Source: a virus. From it: a DNA stretch of 64,000 nucleotides. This document shows positions 47,137 to 53,340 of the stretch, piece by piece. Made by a program: the position numbers and the translations under genes. The stretch lies in IMG/VR virus record IMGVR_UViG_3300021356_000010, positions 1 to 64,000 of that record; one strand, 5' to 3'. The notes beneath the pieces were generated by a model that was not told the origin of the DNA, did not search any database, and saw only the letters and a program-made list of their open reading frames with translations. The stretch's first letter is position 1. Each line of letters starts with the position of its first letter.

Positions 47137-48242
47137 GCGTCTGGTTGGTTGATTGCTGCTCTATTTAGAAGGTACTGTATTCTCTCAGCAGGGATTTCTC
47201 CGTTATATCTCACTGGAAGATAGAAATACCAAATATTGTTCGATAAATTAGAACCAAGGGTCTCTAACGCGATTTGTGCATAGTCTGCTAATCCTGTTGC
47301 AACATCATCAGGGAATGGTTCATCAGGTACAACAACAGTTACTGCAGATACTTTGATCGTAAATACAACAGTGTCTAATTCACTCGTCTTAAATTCTTGG
47401 AATGTGCCAATTTGTGGTTTTCCCTCATCATTGAACTTTGTTAGGTTATCCCAATTCTCATTACCCCAAAGTCGCGCTTCAGTTATGTCGGAACTCATTG
47501 CCCATTGTTGATATGCACTGCTCGGCGTTAGGTGCGTTAAATTACCTGGATACCCTCCATTCTCTTCAATCTCAAACGGCGTCCCCGCTTCTGGTAACTC
47601 TGCAGGACTCTGTGTCCATATACCATCACCCCTTACTCTAGTAACCTCGGTGTACTCATAGTCACCCCCTGCTAACCCTGGCATGTTATACTGAGGTGCT
47701 TTGATATACGTCATCTCCTGATCATAAAAAGCATACTCGGTGATCCTCCCACTGATGGCAGAAATACCTACATATCCCAGAAACAAAACTGGTGGTACAA
47801 CATTCTGAGTAACCACAATGCCTGGGTCGATATTGACGCCTACAAGACCTCCTCCCCATCCCCATGCCTCGCTTTGGATCTGATCATCATAATATGTCTG
47901 CTCCCACTCTGGAAGACCCTCCTCAGGGTCTCTAGGCCATAAATCAATCCTCTCTATAGTAGTCACCGTAGAGACTACCCTCTCATCCTCAAAGACTGGA
48001 ATCATCCAAATCTGAGTACTCTCGATCTCCTCCCACGTAAGCCACGGTGGAGTCTGAGAAATTAATCCAAGTTGGAGCGTACCATCGATAATTGTCTGCG
48101 AGTCCTTTGGATAAAATCTCCCAGCATAAAATGGTACTCCATTCTTTTCTGTGAGCTCATTGAGTTTCGGTAAGTCCGCTAACTCGATGGGTCCTATACC
48201 GCCCATTGACGGTGCTAAGAAATTTATCCAGGGTACTGCCAT
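47133..48242 (-). CDS. Baseplate-region protein of unknown role, 369 aa
   Basis: The protein begins MAVPWINFLAPSMGGIGPIE and is rich in Trp, Pro and Gly, with no lysozyme motif. It sits directly before the PAAR gene with a 4-nt overlap, which points to a hub or spike function, perhaps the place of gp5 in cyanophages. The C-terminal part (NNIWYFYLPVRYNGEIPAER) looks like a compact conserved domain. I do not recognise a defined family and would not name it gp5 without a search. Confidence 0.72.
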   Translation of the reverse strand: MAVPWINFLAPSMGGIGPIELADLPKLNELTEKNGVPFYAGRFYPKDSQTIIDGTLQLGLISQTPPWLTWEEIESTQIWMIPVFEDERVVSTVTTIERIDLWPRDPEEGLPEWEQTYYDDQIQSEAWGWGGGLVGVNIDPGIVVTQNVVPPVLFLGYVGISAISGRITEYAFYDQEMTYIKAPQYNMPGLAGGDYEYTEVTRVRGDGIWTQSPAELPEAGTPFEIEENGGYPGNLTHLTPSSAYQQWAMSSDITEARLWGNENWDNLTKFNDEGKPQIGTFQEFKTSELDTVVFTIKVSAVTVVVPDEPFPDDVATGLADYAQIALETLGSNLSNNIWYFYLPVRYNGEIPAERIQYLLNRAAINQPDA

Positions 48243-48472
48243 TAGACCGCTTGTGAAACTTTTACTAGATCTTTCTTAATTCCCTCTACATTATTGTGCA
48301 GATAATCTAAAGTGTCTGACAGTGTTTCGTAGTCTTTCCCTGTGGGGCGTCTATACGCGATCGTCGGTCTCTCCAAGTTCCCCACCCTCTGCTCCAGGCT
48401 CTCCAATCTCTGCAACAGCACTAGGAGTTTCTCCTCCAAGTTTTTCTGTAGCTGCTCTGACGACTTTTCCAT
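48242..48472 (-). CDS. Small coiled-coil protein, 76 aa
   Basis: Start ATG 48472 has a strong ribosome site (AGAGGAG) 9 nt upstream. The N-terminal half (MEKSSEQLQKNLEEKLLVLL, QRLESLEQRVGNLE) is a clear coiled coil, and the C-terminal half is a second helix. It ends at the start of the 369-aa gene. The first 122 nt overlap the end of the 78-aa gene in another frame. Function unknown. Confidence 0.7.
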   Translation of the reverse strand: MEKSSEQLQKNLEEKLLVLLQRLESLEQRVGNLERPTIAYRRPTGKDYETLSDTLDYLHNNVEGIKKDLVKVSQAV

Positions 48473-48587
48473 TATTCTGGTCTCCTCTCATAAATGCCTC
48501 AGCGGCGCGTGTCTCAAACTCATCACAGAACTTGTCGAAGTTTTCTAAGATACTATCGAAGTTCTCAAAGTCGGGTTTTTCAGTCAT
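48351..48587 (-). CDS. Small acidic protein, 78 aa
   Basis: The product begins MTEKPDFENFDSILENFDKF and continues with CDEFETRAAEAFMRGDQNNG, an acidic helix-rich pattern that looks genuinely coding, then ends in a Gly/Glu-rich tail (AEGGELGETDDRV) that overlaps the coiled-coil gene. There is no strong ribosome site. A GATAAATA late-type motif lies 58 nt upstream. It may be a real overlapping gene; the tail may be read-through sequence with little function. Confidence 0.55.
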   Translation of the reverse strand: MTEKPDFENFDSILENFDKFCDEFETRAAEAFMRGDQNNGKVVRAATEKLGGETPSAVAEIGEPGAEGGELGETDDRV

Positions 48588-48721
48588 TTTTTTGCTGGGA
48601 AATTTTTTTCAATTTGAAGGTTTTGAAAAACCAATTTCGTAAAATATTTATCGATCGTCTGGATACTTTTGTAGGTTAGGGAAGTAGGGCATTTTTGAAA
48701 TCGCTTGGCGACCCTTAACTA

Positions 48722-48750
48722 ACAAATAAGGGGGCAAATCACTGCCCCCT
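48722..48750 (-). terminator. Rho-independent terminator after the 81-aa gene
   Basis: On the minus strand AGGGGGCA and TGCCCCCT form an 8-bp stem with a 6-nt loop, followed by TATTTGTT. It lies just after the stop of the 81-aa gene. The stretch 48588-48721 downstream holds only an AT-rich leader with a late-type motif at 48645-48651. Confidence 0.75.
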
Positions 48751-48763
48751 CACTGTTACTCTG

Positions 48764-49009
48764 TCAGGCAGATGTGTCACAGAGTTCTTCTAACATTTCA
48801 TCCATTTCTTCACGGTCGATGCTGTCATCCTCCCAGTGCAATCCGTCTCCATTATAATCACCGAACACCTGCAGATAAGGGACGAGTTTATCATATCCAC
48901 TGTGACCATATACGCGGGCAGTTCTATACAGTGCCTCGTCATTATTGATCCACAGTGATGCACACCATGTCTCCCAATTTGCCCAACCGTTGTAGGTGTT
49001 GTCTGCCAT
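48764..49009 (-). CDS. Conserved phage protein with NGWANWETW motif, 81 aa
   Basis: The product begins ADNTYNGWANWETWCASLWI followed by NNDEALYRTAR. The N-G-W-x-N-x-E-T-W ... L-W-x-x-N-D pattern is a familiar small protein family of phages and plasmids with unknown function. The C-terminus is acidic. It is the leftmost of the small accessory genes and is followed by a terminator. Confidence 0.8.
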   Translation of the reverse strand: MADNTYNGWANWETWCASLWINNDEALYRTARVYGHSGYDKLVPYLQVFGDYNGDGLHWEDDSIDREEMDEMLEELCDTSA

Positions 49010-49052
49010 GTGTTGTGTGTTGTTGTTGTGTGTATCCTAGTCGGTCAGTGGG

Positions 49053-49271
49053 TCAGTGGCGATCACTGATGTTCCAGTTGCCCCACTGTCCTGAGGGTGC
49101 GGGGATGCGACCTTCTCGCACGTCCTTGCGGTATGCTGCCTCTCTGAGCATGTCCCTTTTAATGCTCTCCATGGCGGCAAAGATCACGGGGTCAGTCTCG
49201 CCCTTCTTAATGATGAACCCGTCGCGTACCTCGTAGCGGTCCTGCAGGTTGGTGGGAAGTTTGTTTGTCAT
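49053..49271 (-). CDS. Small hypothetical protein, 72 aa
   Basis: The product (TNKLPTNLQDRYEVRDGFII ...) is charged and has no recognised motif. TATAAT lies only 6 nt before the ATG, followed by AGGCAC, the same arrangement as before ATG 50228. If that box is the -10 element, the mRNA would start at or near the ATG. Confidence 0.6.
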   Translation of the reverse strand: MTNKLPTNLQDRYEVRDGFIIKKGETDPVIFAAMESIKRDMLREAAYRKDVREGRIPAPSGQWGNWNISDRH

Positions 49272-49305
49272 GTGCCTATTATAGAGGGTCTGTATAGGGA
49301 AGGGG

Positions 49306-49491
49306 TCAGGCAGAGACCACTTCGTCAGGCGTCACATTCAACCACTTGATCGGTTTGCCACTGGTGAGACGCCATACCGTAGCGGGTTCATCCATTGCAA
49401 GGGCGATCCGATACGCTCCGTTGATGGTGGGGGTGTAGTCTGCCCCCCACTCGTCAAAGTTGCCGAAGGCGGTGGGTTGAACTGCGAACAT
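49306..49491 (-). CDS. Small hypothetical protein, 61 aa
   Basis: The product begins MFAVQPTAFGNFDEWGADYT and ends KWLNVTPDEVVSA. It is well folded in composition but I do not recognise it. A TATAAT-like box is found about 25-30 nt upstream. The gene fits the tandem of small accessory genes on this strand. Confidence 0.55.
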   Translation of the reverse strand: MFAVQPTAFGNFDEWGADYTPTINGAYRIALAMDEPATVWRLTSGKPIKWLNVTPDEVVSA

Positions 49492-49493
49492 GC

Positions 49494-49616
49494 TCAGCGT
49501 TGTGTGATTGATCTAATTATAGAGGCAAGACCTTTGCCGATGGCGACATAGGTGGACAGTCTGCTCGCTGCACCCTGACCAATGGTTGGCAGGTAAGGCA
49601 TGGTATAGTGGGACAT
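49494..49616 (-). CDS. Possible small protein, 40 aa
   Basis: ATG 49616 begins 7 nt after the stop of the upstream gene and gives MSHYTMPYLPTIGQGAASRL followed by an amphipathic helix ending SIIRSITQR. A longer frame from 49769 only overlaps the upstream gene and is rejected. No family is recognised; the gene call rests on spacing and composition. Confidence 0.4.
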   Translation of the reverse strand: MSHYTMPYLPTIGQGAASRLSTYVAIGKGLASIIRSITQR

Positions 49617-49623
49617 GGTGTGA

Positions 49624-49965
49624 TCAGGCGAAGACGTAACCACTGCAGAAGTCTTCGGTCTGATATACATTTTTACCGTTGATTGCGCCCACAAACTTGC
49701 GAACGTACCATGCAAAGTCTTTCTGGAAGACACCCTCACCAACAATGCAGAATTCATCACACAATGCATTCAGTCGTGATTTGGTGGTGTTAGATTGCCA
49801 ACCACCATCAAAGATTGTGAGAGAGGTGTCATCAACCATGGCGATCTTGTTGCCGTGGAGATACACAAGGGACACACCATCCATGGTCACCACTTCAGTG
49901 TTGCCAGACTTCCAGTTCTTGTTTGCCTGGATAGCACGGCACATTTGCTGTTCGATCTTACGCAT
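49624..49965 (-). CDS. Conserved phage protein, 113 aa
   Basis: The product from ATG 49965 starts MRKIEQQMCRAIQANKNWKS and contains TMDGVSLVYLHGNKIAMV and TIFDGGWQSNTTKSRLNALC. This is a family I know from many phages (pattern NKNW, YLHGN-x-I, GGWxSxTTKxRLNAL) with no established function. An upstream GTG at 50046 would give a longer form, but the intervening sequence includes a palindromic promoter-like element, so the ATG is preferred. Confidence 0.8.
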   Translation of the reverse strand: MRKIEQQMCRAIQANKNWKSGNTEVVTMDGVSLVYLHGNKIAMVDDTSLTIFDGGWQSNTTKSRLNALCDEFCIVGEGVFQKDFAWYVRKFVGAINGKNVYQTEDFCSGYVFA

Positions 49966-49989
49966 GAGAGTCGTTGGTTGTTTGACTTG

Positions 49990-50002
49990 TGTATACAATA
50001 CA
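49990..50002. promoter_or_regulatory. Palindrome TGTAT-N3-ATACA, copy 1
   Basis: TGTATACAATACA is a 5-3-5 palindrome exactly 25 nt upstream of ATG 49965. A second copy stands exactly 25 nt upstream of ATG 50582. It contains a TATACA hexamer that could be a -10 box. It may be an operator, a promoter core or both. Confidence 0.5.
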
Positions 50003-50042
50003 TGGGATGAGGCAGGGCACAACCGATGCTGTGCCACTTTGC

Positions 50043-50228
50043 TCACTGGTCAGCGAACATGCCGAAATGGGCATCGACCACGTAATCTATCACGTCATCC
50101 GTGGCAGACACGTTGAAACGATCGCAGAACCAATCGACGCACATCTCAGCGGGCATCATGGTATCGAACATGAAATCCTGCAGGTCCTGCAGGGTCTGTG
50201 GGTTGGAGAGAAGGGTTTTTGTTTTCAT
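50043..50228 (-). CDS. Small hypothetical protein, 61 aa
   Basis: The chosen start ATG 50228 gives MKTKTLLSNPQTLQDLQDFM and then a Met/Asp-rich helical protein ending VVDAHFGMFADQ. A longer frame from 50318 is not supported, as TATAAT lies between the two starts, 6 nt before ATG 50228. No family is recognised, but the pattern MCVDWFCDRFNV...DDVIDYVV looks like a helix-rich small phage protein. Confidence 0.65.
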   Translation of the reverse strand: MKTKTLLSNPQTLQDLQDFMFDTMMPAEMCVDWFCDRFNVSATDDVIDYVVDAHFGMFADQ

Positions 50229-50250
50229 GCACCTATTATAAGCACAGGGT

Positions 50251-50415
50251 CTAGACGAGTGGGGTCTGGTCTGTGCCACTAGGAAAGTTGGCACACACTG
50301 CATCACATAATGCTTCAATCAACCCATCACAATCGTCATCAATTCTTGACTCAATGATGCACTCAATGTCTTCCATTAATTGTTCCCGAGCAGTGAGCAT
50401 TTCAAGCATGTTCAT
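50251..50415 (-). CDS. Small acidic protein, 54 aa
   Basis: The product begins MNMLEMLTAREQLMEDIECI and is mainly helix with several Asp/Glu and Cys residues, ending GTDQTPLV. The start lies 5 nt after the stop of the 53-aa gene, with GGGGGT as a weak ribosome site. Not recognised. Spacing and codon phase support a real gene. Confidence 0.6.
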   Translation of the reverse strand: MNMLEMLTAREQLMEDIECIIESRIDDDCDGLIEALCDAVCANFPSGTDQTPLV

Positions 50416-50420
50416 TGTTA

Positions 50421-50582
50421 TCAACCCCCGAACATATCGTCGAACAGTTGTTGAGCATTTTGCTCCAATTCTTCACGGTGTTCTTGTTCCCAACGCTTGT
50501 GATCTTCCATGCGTTGCTTTGCTTCCCATGGTGTCAATTGATCGAGCAAAAGTAATTCACCACGCAGTCCAGTTGTTAGCAT
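50421..50582 (-). CDS. Small charged helical protein, 53 aa
   Basis: The product begins MLTTGLRGELLLLDQLTPWE and continues with a very charged helix (HKRWEQEHREELEQ) ending LFDDMFGG. It is followed 5 nt later by the 54-aa gene. A hairpin with T-run lies 13 nt upstream, which ends transcription of the preceding 52-aa gene, together with the palindrome TGTATTCTATACA. Function unknown. Confidence 0.65.
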   Translation of the reverse strand: MLTTGLRGELLLLDQLTPWEAKQRMEDHKRWEQEHREELEQNAQQLFDDMFGG

Positions 50583-50593
50583 TGAAAAAGAAA

Positions 50594-50630
50594 AATCCCT
50601 CGAACATGTATAGAATACACGATCAAGGGA
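50594..50630 (-). terminator. Imperfect hairpin with T-rich tail
   Basis: On the minus strand TCCCT pairs with AGGGA around a loop that contains the palindrome TGTATTCTATACA, followed by TTTTTCTTTTTC. It lies between the 52-aa and 53-aa genes and is a likely weak terminator. Confidence 0.5.
50607..50619. promoter_or_regulatory. Palindrome TGTAT-N3-ATACA, copy 2
   Basis: TGTATAGAATACA is a perfect 5-3-5 palindrome ending 25 nt before ATG 50582. Its half-sites are identical to those of copy 1 at 49990-50002 and the distance to the start is the same. Confidence 0.5.
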
Positions 50631-50654
50631 CGAATGGGAGATTAGTGTGCCACT

Positions 50655-50813
50655 TCAATAAGTGTCATCATACTCATTGACTTCACGTTTAAATTTGGTA
50701 ACTTTCTTTTTAGTCTGTCTGCGAATATTCTTCACTTCATAACCAAAGTCTTCGAAATCATCATCGAATTGTTGATACTTACTGTCAGAAGACTGATTGT
50801 AACGTTTGCCCAT
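50655..50813 (-). CDS. Small charged protein, 52 aa
   Basis: The product begins MGKRYNQSSDSKYQQFDDDF and continues EDFGYEVKNIRRQTKKKVTK. An acidic middle is followed by a basic end. It starts 33 nt after the KTSC-like gene. It is too short for most gene finders but has good coding character. Function unknown. Confidence 0.65.
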   Translation of the reverse strand: MGKRYNQSSDSKYQQFDDDFEDFGYEVKNIRRQTKKKVTKFKREVNEYDDTY

Positions 50814-50846
50814 GATTTGGTTGTGGTTTTAACTCAAACTGTGTGA

Positions 50847-51083
50847 TTATTTAGTTACAGCAACTAGTTCTTGTTGTTTGATACAAGAATTCAACAGTTT
50901 TCCGATTGATTCTTCGTTTTGTAGAGTTTTTGACACTTTATCATCGAATTCTTGTGTATTTTCACACTTAAACTCGTATTCTTTGTCAATATTACTATTA
51001 TACACTACATATACACTCTCTGTATTAACTTTTAGTGTATTAATAGCTGAACTATTAAGGTTTTCGTAGGTTTTCACAAACAT
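50847..51083 (-). CDS. KTSC-like small protein, 78 aa
   Basis: The protein begins MFVKTYENLNSSAINTLKVN, with VYVVYNSNIDKEYEFKCEN and NEESIGKLLNSCIKQQELVAV. The small beta-sheet pattern with V-Y-V-x-Y and an S-x-G-K-x-x-N end resembles KTSC-type domains that are frequent in cyanophage accessory regions; this is from memory. Its leader is the AT-rich 308-nt gap with a 12-bp hairpin. It is AT-rich compared with its neighbours. Confidence 0.6.
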   Translation of the reverse strand: MFVKTYENLNSSAINTLKVNTESVYVVYNSNIDKEYEFKCENTQEFDDKVSKTLQNEESIGKLLNSCIKQQELVAVTK

Positions 51084-51391
51084 TAAAAAGTTTAAAAAAG
51101 GAAAAAACTCAAAATCTTAAAAAAATGACTTTTTAAGATTTCTCAAAAACTCAAAAAACCCAAAAAGTGAGATTTCTGAATTCTTGAGTTTATTATAAAC
51201 CCTTCTGAGGTGCCTGGGAGGGGTTCTGTGCCACTTTGAGACCTGTCACATGCTTTCTTGACTTTCGATAGGTTGCGTGCTAAGCCAACGTCTCTGGAGT
51301 GCCTTCTAGGTATCTTCAGAGTTACTCTAGAGCTCCTCCACTATATTTTTTTAACCATTTAGAAATATATTCACCGAGGGGGGAGAGTTGT
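51084..51391 (-). other. 308-nt intergenic region with hairpin and TATAAT
   Basis: No gene is seen here. It holds a 12-bp perfect AT-rich hairpin (AAATCTTAAAAA / TTTTTAAGATTT, 51112-51141), several CTCAAAA-type short repeats, a TATAAT box at 51191-51196 (minus strand) and a more GC-balanced part at 51195-51340. The latter could encode a small RNA, but no tRNA cloverleaf was found. Confidence 0.5.
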
Positions 51392-51619
51392 TCAAAAACC
51401 CTGTGCCTGACTGACGCGCTTAGGTGTTGTATAGTCCAATACATTTACTTTCATACCTTTAGTGTTACCCTGTTGAAACCACCATGCCCTTAGTTGTTCA
51501 TATGAGTCAAATGTAGCACGTATCATAGGTCTATTTGCTTGTGGTCCAACAACTGAGTAATAGTGTCTATCATATGGTTCAGTTGATGTACAAGTAAATG
51601 ATTTAAGTGTTGGTGTCAT
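51392..51619 (-). CDS. Conserved small phage protein, 75 aa
   Basis: The product includes STEPYDRHYYSVVGPQANRP and the segment FDSYEQLRAWWFQQGNTKG. Phage proteins with the pattern S-x-E-x-L-x-x-W-W-F are known to me as uncharacterised. It starts at the last base of the zinc-ribbon gene, so the two overlap by one base. It is the last gene of the 53.7-51.4 kb operon. Confidence 0.7.
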   Translation of the reverse strand: MTPTLKSFTCTSTEPYDRHYYSVVGPQANRPMIRATFDSYEQLRAWWFQQGNTKGMKVNVLDYTTPKRVSQAQGF

Positions 51620-51966
51620 TAATCTACCTCTGATATGTCTAGGTTATTCTTTTTAATGATTGCATCACGTAAATGTTTATTGACCCATGTAATTGCTTCA
51701 CCACATTTATCACAACGTAATATACCAAAGTGAGACATTCTCTTTGGTCCTATTTCCCAACACTTATAATGATATACTAGAAAGAACTTATCATGTGCAC
51801 ACTGCTGACACTTATGGTAAGGAAGAAATCGAGGATGATATTTAAACAAAGGATCATTAGGAAGAGTAAATGATCCAACATGTTCAGTGAACTCATTAAC
51901 AAAGTAATGAGCATGTTTATTGATCTCTTCTTGTGTTAAGGATCTATTTGTGTGTTGGTTGATCAC
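51619..51966 (-). CDS. Zinc-ribbon-like protein, 115 aa
   Basis: Two Cys pairs are visible: HKCQQCAHDKF and ILRCDKCGEAITWVNKHL, a CxxC-(about 30)-CxxC spacing that fits a zinc ribbon. The N-terminal part is helical (SLTQEEINKHAHYFVNEF). Such proteins may bind DNA or act in transcription control, but nothing more specific is supported. It overlaps its neighbours at both ends within the accessory operon. Confidence 0.68.
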   Translation of the reverse strand: MINQHTNRSLTQEEINKHAHYFVNEFTEHVGSFTLPNDPLFKYHPRFLPYHKCQQCAHDKFFLVYHYKCWEIGPKRMSHFGILRCDKCGEAITWVNKHLRDAIIKKNNLDISEVD

Positions 51967-52147
51967 GTTCTTTCTTCACTGTCTGATAGTATAGTTTATA
52001 GTATTTGTTCTTCATCTCTGTTAGTATAGCATTATCTTCATCAAATGCCATGTATTTTGTTAATTGGTATGATCCTTCTAGTTCTGATAGTAAGCGTAGT
52101 ATGTTAGTTGATGATGGTTTTAGTCCGCCATGTGAGTATTGTGACAT
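51944..52147 (-). CDS. Small hypothetical protein, 67 aa
   Basis: The product begins MSQYSHGGLKPSSTNILRLL, with a basic Tyr/Lys-rich C-terminal half (KNKYYKLYYQTVKKERDQPT). It overlaps the oxygenase gene by 28 nt and the zinc-ribbon gene by 23 nt. Not recognised. Confidence 0.6.
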   Translation of the reverse strand: MSQYSHGGLKPSSTNILRLLSELEGSYQLTKYMAFDEDNAILTEMKNKYYKLYYQTVKKERDQPTHK

Positions 52148-52740
52148 GATATGGATAGTCTATTGGTTGAATCACCGAACTCACCATGAAGGAAAATATT
52201 AAAGGAGATAGCGTATCTTACTTGATCTGATTGTGATTGTGGTGCTGAGTGTTCAATATGTGATGGGAATAGTAATAGTGTTCCTTCTTCTAGTTGAATA
52301 TCTAATGTTTTAGAGTTGTAAATGTTTGATTGATTAGTTGTTGGTATTACTGTTCCTGGTACAAATGATGGTATGAATGGTGATTGATGTAATGAGAGTA
52401 TGTTACCTGATTGTGGGGGGACTTGGATGTAATATATGCCAGTGAAGATAGAGTTAGCATGTGAGTGTTGTGGTAGATAGTCTCCCTTAGTGTGTTTATT
52501 ACACCAACTATTGATGATTTGGAACGATTGTTGTATTTGTAGTTCGTTGTGAATGTAATGGGAGATGTGTGGATCTAACTTATCTTCTAGTGTAGGAGTG
52601 ATTAGTTGTTGATTAGTAGAGATATAACCATTATTCCCTTCAGACCTATTGTATTGTGTATTGGTGACTAGATCTATCTCGTGTTGATCTACTGGTAAGT
52701 TAGTTTGATATAGGGGAGAAGAGAATAGTGGTATGATCAT
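52120..52740 (-). CDS. Putative 2OG-Fe(II) oxygenase, HxH subtype
   Basis: The 206-aa protein reads GDYLPQHSHANSIFTGIYYI (H-S-H at the metal site and a strand), QLEEGTLLLFPSHIEHSAPQ (distal His) and DQVRYAISFNIF (Arg). This is the PF13759 pattern and close in layout to the genes at 5937 and 6479. The N-terminus MIIPLFSSPLYQTNLPV is also typical of that family (short strand with P-L/V-F-x-T). It overlaps the membrane mini-gene upstream by an ATGA junction. Confidence 0.78.
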   Translation of the reverse strand: MIIPLFSSPLYQTNLPVDQHEIDLVTNTQYNRSEGNNGYISTNQQLITPTLEDKLDPHISHYIHNELQIQQSFQIINSWCNKHTKGDYLPQHSHANSIFTGIYYIQVPPQSGNILSLHQSPFIPSFVPGTVIPTTNQSNIYNSKTLDIQLEEGTLLLFPSHIEHSAPQSQSDQVRYAISFNIFLHGEFGDSTNRLSISCHNTHMAD

Positions 52741-52847
52741 TTACATATGGTATCTAATCGATACAGTGTGACTAGGGCAATGATGAACTGTAGATATGGT
52801 AGCATGAATTGGATACGTTGTCTCACTTTGGTTTCTTGACTGCCCAT
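52737..52847 (-). CDS. Membrane mini-protein, 36 aa
   Basis: ATG 52847 to TGA 52737 encodes MGSQETKVRQRIQFMLPYLQ followed by a hydrophobic stretch FIIALVTLYRL. One transmembrane helix is likely. The stop overlaps the oxygenase start as ATGA and the start lies inside the preceding mini-gene, so translational coupling is plausible. No family known. Confidence 0.5.
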   Translation of the reverse strand: MGSQETKVRQRIQFMLPYLQFIIALVTLYRLDTICK

Positions 52848-52906
52848 GTCATTTCCATAGTAATAGTGAGTAGCAGAGTGAAGATGAGAATGAATGTGGT
52901 TGTCAT
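52823..52906 (-). CDS. Membrane mini-protein, 27 aa
   Basis: ATG 52906 overlaps the stop of the upstream 47-aa gene as ATGA and gives MTTTFILIFTLLLTITMEMT followed by WAVKKPK. A single hydrophobic helix with a short basic tail is the typical form of small phage membrane proteins. Very short, so judged mainly by its neat coupling on both sides. Confidence 0.45.
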   Translation of the reverse strand: MTTTFILIFTLLLTITMEMTWAVKKPK

Positions 52907-53046
52907 TCTTGTGTATGTGCTAGTTTGAATAGTTCATCTAGGATTGGTGCTAACTCATAATATCGTGCGTTATTGAGATGTTGGAGAGCACGTTCTTGTT
53001 CTTTACGAACAATTGCCTCTACTTCTTGCCATTGACGTTGGTTCAT
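52903..53046 (-). CDS. Small helical protein, 47 aa
   Basis: ATG 53046 forms an ATGA overlap with the upstream membrane protein gene and gives MNQRQWQEVEAIVRKEQERA, a charged helix continuing to ELFKLAHTQE. A longer frame from 53139 is less likely because of that overlap. Function unknown. Confidence 0.6.
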   Translation of the reverse strand: MNQRQWQEVEAIVRKEQERALQHLNNARYYELAPILDELFKLAHTQE

Positions 53047-53282
53047 GTGAAGTGCGTTAGAGAGTGATAAACTGCTTCGATATGCATGTTTCCCTTTATG
53101 TATCCTGCTACTATGATTGATAGTCCGAAGGCGATACATGCCAGGAGTGATAAGATGAGGGGGATTGTTGGATTAGCTACCTGTGTATTGGTAACATTTG
53201 TACTTGTGGTCGTATCTATCGATGTATTTTTGGGCGTGTTCTGTGCAGCAGAACCAACATCGTTTTGATTCTGTGAGGTCAT
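53043..53282 (-). CDS. Small single-pass membrane protein, 79 aa
   Basis: The N-terminal 35 residues are polar and Asn/Thr-rich, followed by a strong hydrophobic segment (IPLILSLLACIAFGLSIIVA) at about residues 40-60. The stop is coupled to the next gene by ATGA. It overlaps the 55-aa gene by 110 nt in another frame, so the polar N-terminus may be shadow sequence and the true start could lie further in, although no good ATG is found. Confidence 0.5.
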   Translation of the reverse strand: MTSQNQNDVGSAAQNTPKNTSIDTTTSTNVTNTQVANPTIPLILSLLACIAFGLSIIVAGYIKGNMHIEAVYHSLTHFT

Positions 53283-53340
53283 GTAAGAAGATAGGGAACG
53301 TCTCGATATAAGGGAAATACTCCTTCTTACGGGAGTTCAT
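53173..53340 (-). CDS. Small Cys/aromatic-rich protein, 55 aa
   Basis: ATG 53340 gives MNSRKKEYFPYIETFPIFLH and then LTESKRCWFCCTEHAQKYID, ending KYKCYQYTGS. Four Cys and several aromatic residues suggest a compact fold, perhaps metal-binding. I recall similar cyanophage proteins with F-L-H-x-L-T-E-S-K. The longer frame from 53631 is a Ser/Thr/Lys-rich shadow of the AbrB-like gene and is rejected. It overlaps the AbrB-like stop by 14 nt. Confidence 0.6.
   Translation of the reverse strand: MNSRKKEYFPYIETFPIFLHDLTESKRCWFCCTEHAQKYIDRYDHKYKCYQYTGS

Noticed and set aside
49617-49769. N-terminal part of the 91-aa frame ending at 49494
   Set aside because: It overlaps the conserved 113-aa gene in another frame; only a 40-aa version after its stop is kept.
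49966-50046. GTG-started extension of the 113-aa protein
   Set aside because: The extra peptide is not like the known family start and the DNA holds a palindromic promoter-like element.
51195-51340. Possible tRNA in the intergenic region
   Set aside because: No acceptor/T-arm pairing or GTTC consensus in the right place could be found.
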